DNA of 41,572 nucleotides. It comes from an uncultured Pirellulaceae bacterium. Lineage in GTDB: Bacteria > Planctomycetota > Planctomycetia > Pirellulales > Pirellulaceae. This document shows positions 40,957 through 41,572 of the stretch, in pieces. The notes beneath the pieces are model-generated. The model had not been told where the DNA came from, did no database searches, and saw only the letters and a program-made list of their open reading frames with translations. Location: positions 1 through 41,572 of the forward strand of contig CALHZT010000159.1 in the NCBI GenBank assembly GCA_938040995.1. Reading direction: 5' to 3'. Every line of letters begins with the position of its first letter. Within the stretch, counting starts at the first letter, position 1. Both the position numbers and the translations under genes were made by a program.

Positions 40957-41547
40957 CTACATCACATAAACATCCGACTTGACCAAAGCATCCCTCAACC
41001 GGTTTCGTGCGCGATACAGTCGGGCTTCGACCGCGCTCTGGCTGATCCCAAGGTGCTCGACAAGGTCCCGGTAACTCCACCCCTGCTCGTACTTCAACAG
41101 TAGAATTTCACGATCGCGTCGATGCAATCCGGCAATCGCCGTTTGAATCTTTGTTGCATTCTCTTCTGCGATCAGCCAATCCAGCGGACTTGCCTCTCTC
41201 GAATCGGACTCCTGCGGCTGAAGCTTCTCTGCGTAGCGATCCACGAGACCGCGGCGACGACCAGCGGTTCGCCGATACATCAGCGTCTTTCTAACGGCGA
41301 CTTGATACAGCCACGCACCGGCTCGTTCAACGGGAAGATCCCCCGGAGCCGACTTGACCGCCGCCATCGCGACATCCTGCAGCACCTCGTCAACCGCTTG
41401 CGGCTCACCGACTCGAGCCCGTATCACAGAGCGCAGCCACGAACCGTGCTTCTTCATTTCGCACGCCCAATCGATCGTCGAAGAAGGCACGAAGCCGTTT
41501 CGATCGTCAATTTGAGGTCCGGTCGAATTATCCACCGTTCTTGCCAT
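40957..41547 (-). CDS. ECF-type RNA polymerase sigma factor
   Basis: This 196-residue extracytoplasmic-function sigma-70 factor has region 2 at about residues 30-95 (VDEVLQDVAMAAVKSA and AGAWLYQVAVRKTLMYRR). Region 4 covers about 130-185 with a helix-turn-helix (LHRRDREILLLKYEQGWSYR, then LGISQSAVEARLYRARNRLRDAL). It would direct RNA polymerase to stress or envelope genes when released by the downstream membrane anti-sigma candidate. The two genes are 47 bp apart. The ATG at 41547 was used; the start of any upstream gene is outside the window. The specific ECF group cannot be decided by eye. Confidence 0.88.
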   Translation of the reverse strand: MARTVDNSTGPQIDDRNGFVPSSTIDWACEMKKHGSWLRSVIRARVGEPQAVDEVLQDVAMAAVKSAPGDLPVERAGAWLYQVAVRKTLMYRRTAGRRRGLVDRYAEKLQPQESDSREASPLDWLIAEENATKIQTAIAGLHRRDREILLLKYEQGWSYRDLVEHLGISQSAVEARLYRARNRLRDALVKSDVYVM

Positions 41548-41572
41548 GGCTATAGATTAGTTGCCGTCACAC

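Noticed and set aside
1-41572. CRISPR arrays, tRNA, rRNA, insertion sequences and prophage genes
   Set aside because: I looked for regularly spaced direct repeats, cloverleaf-like stretches and transposase or phage protein motifs and found none I could support.

Overview
The window looks like chromosomal DNA of a planctomycete, most likely a marine Pirellulaceae-type bacterium. The evidence is two gene pairs encoding a Planctomycete cytochrome C/DUF1549/DUF1553 protein plus a DUF1501 protein, an LEPR-XLL-type N-terminal export motif, a PEP-CTERM-like C-terminus, dockerin-like EF-hand pairs in secreted enzymes, and several palindromic REP-like intergenic elements. This assignment is an inference from gene content; no rRNA, tRNA, CRISPR array or insertion sequence was seen.

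The core of the window (about 5.1-38.0 kb) reads as an agar utilisation locus. Extracellular depolymerisation is covered by two GH50 beta-agarases (14048-16387 + and 35643-37961 -) and a GH86-type agarase/porphyranase carrying dockerin and PEP-CTERM-like modules (9638-11881 -). A sugar-porter MFS transporter follows one GH50 gene. A leaderless-protein GH117 neoagarobiose hydrolase (34552-35625 -) splits the disaccharide, apparently in the cytosol, into D-galactose and 3,6-anhydro-L-galactose (AHG). A tight five-gene operon (28154-23075 -) encodes a GntR/FCD regulator, a zinc-type alcohol dehydrogenase, a KduD-like SDR, an AHG dehydrogenase (ALDH) and an anhydrogalactonate cycloisomerase (enolase superfamily). 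KDG kinase and KDPG aldolase (13883-12130 -) complete the route AHG -> anhydrogalactonate -> 2-keto-3-deoxy-L-galactonate -> 2,5-diketo acid -> KDG -> KDPG -> pyruvate + glyceraldehyde-3-phosphate. A galactokinase-like gene at the left end (729-1913 -) could take the galactose half.

Other genes in the core are two further GntR/FCD regulators in tandem, each with a palindromic operator candidate, and a 1218-residue secreted protein. That protein has a G8 domain and beta-helix resembling animal CEMIP/KIAA1199 (the hyaluronan-depolymerisation protein), with a dockerin-like module nested inside the homologous region. Two cytochrome/DUF1501 pairs lie inside the locus.

On the left flank are the end of an unknown gene, a small beta-roll repeat protein, the galactokinase and a modABC molybdate-type ABC transporter. 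On the right flank is an ECF sigma factor, an RseA-like membrane anti-sigma candidate and a PDZ protein, together resembling an envelope-stress module. A 60-bp dispersed repeat occurs in inverted orientation just outside both ends of the agar locus (4747-4806 and 38630-38690). All functional calls are from reading sequence; no database search was run.
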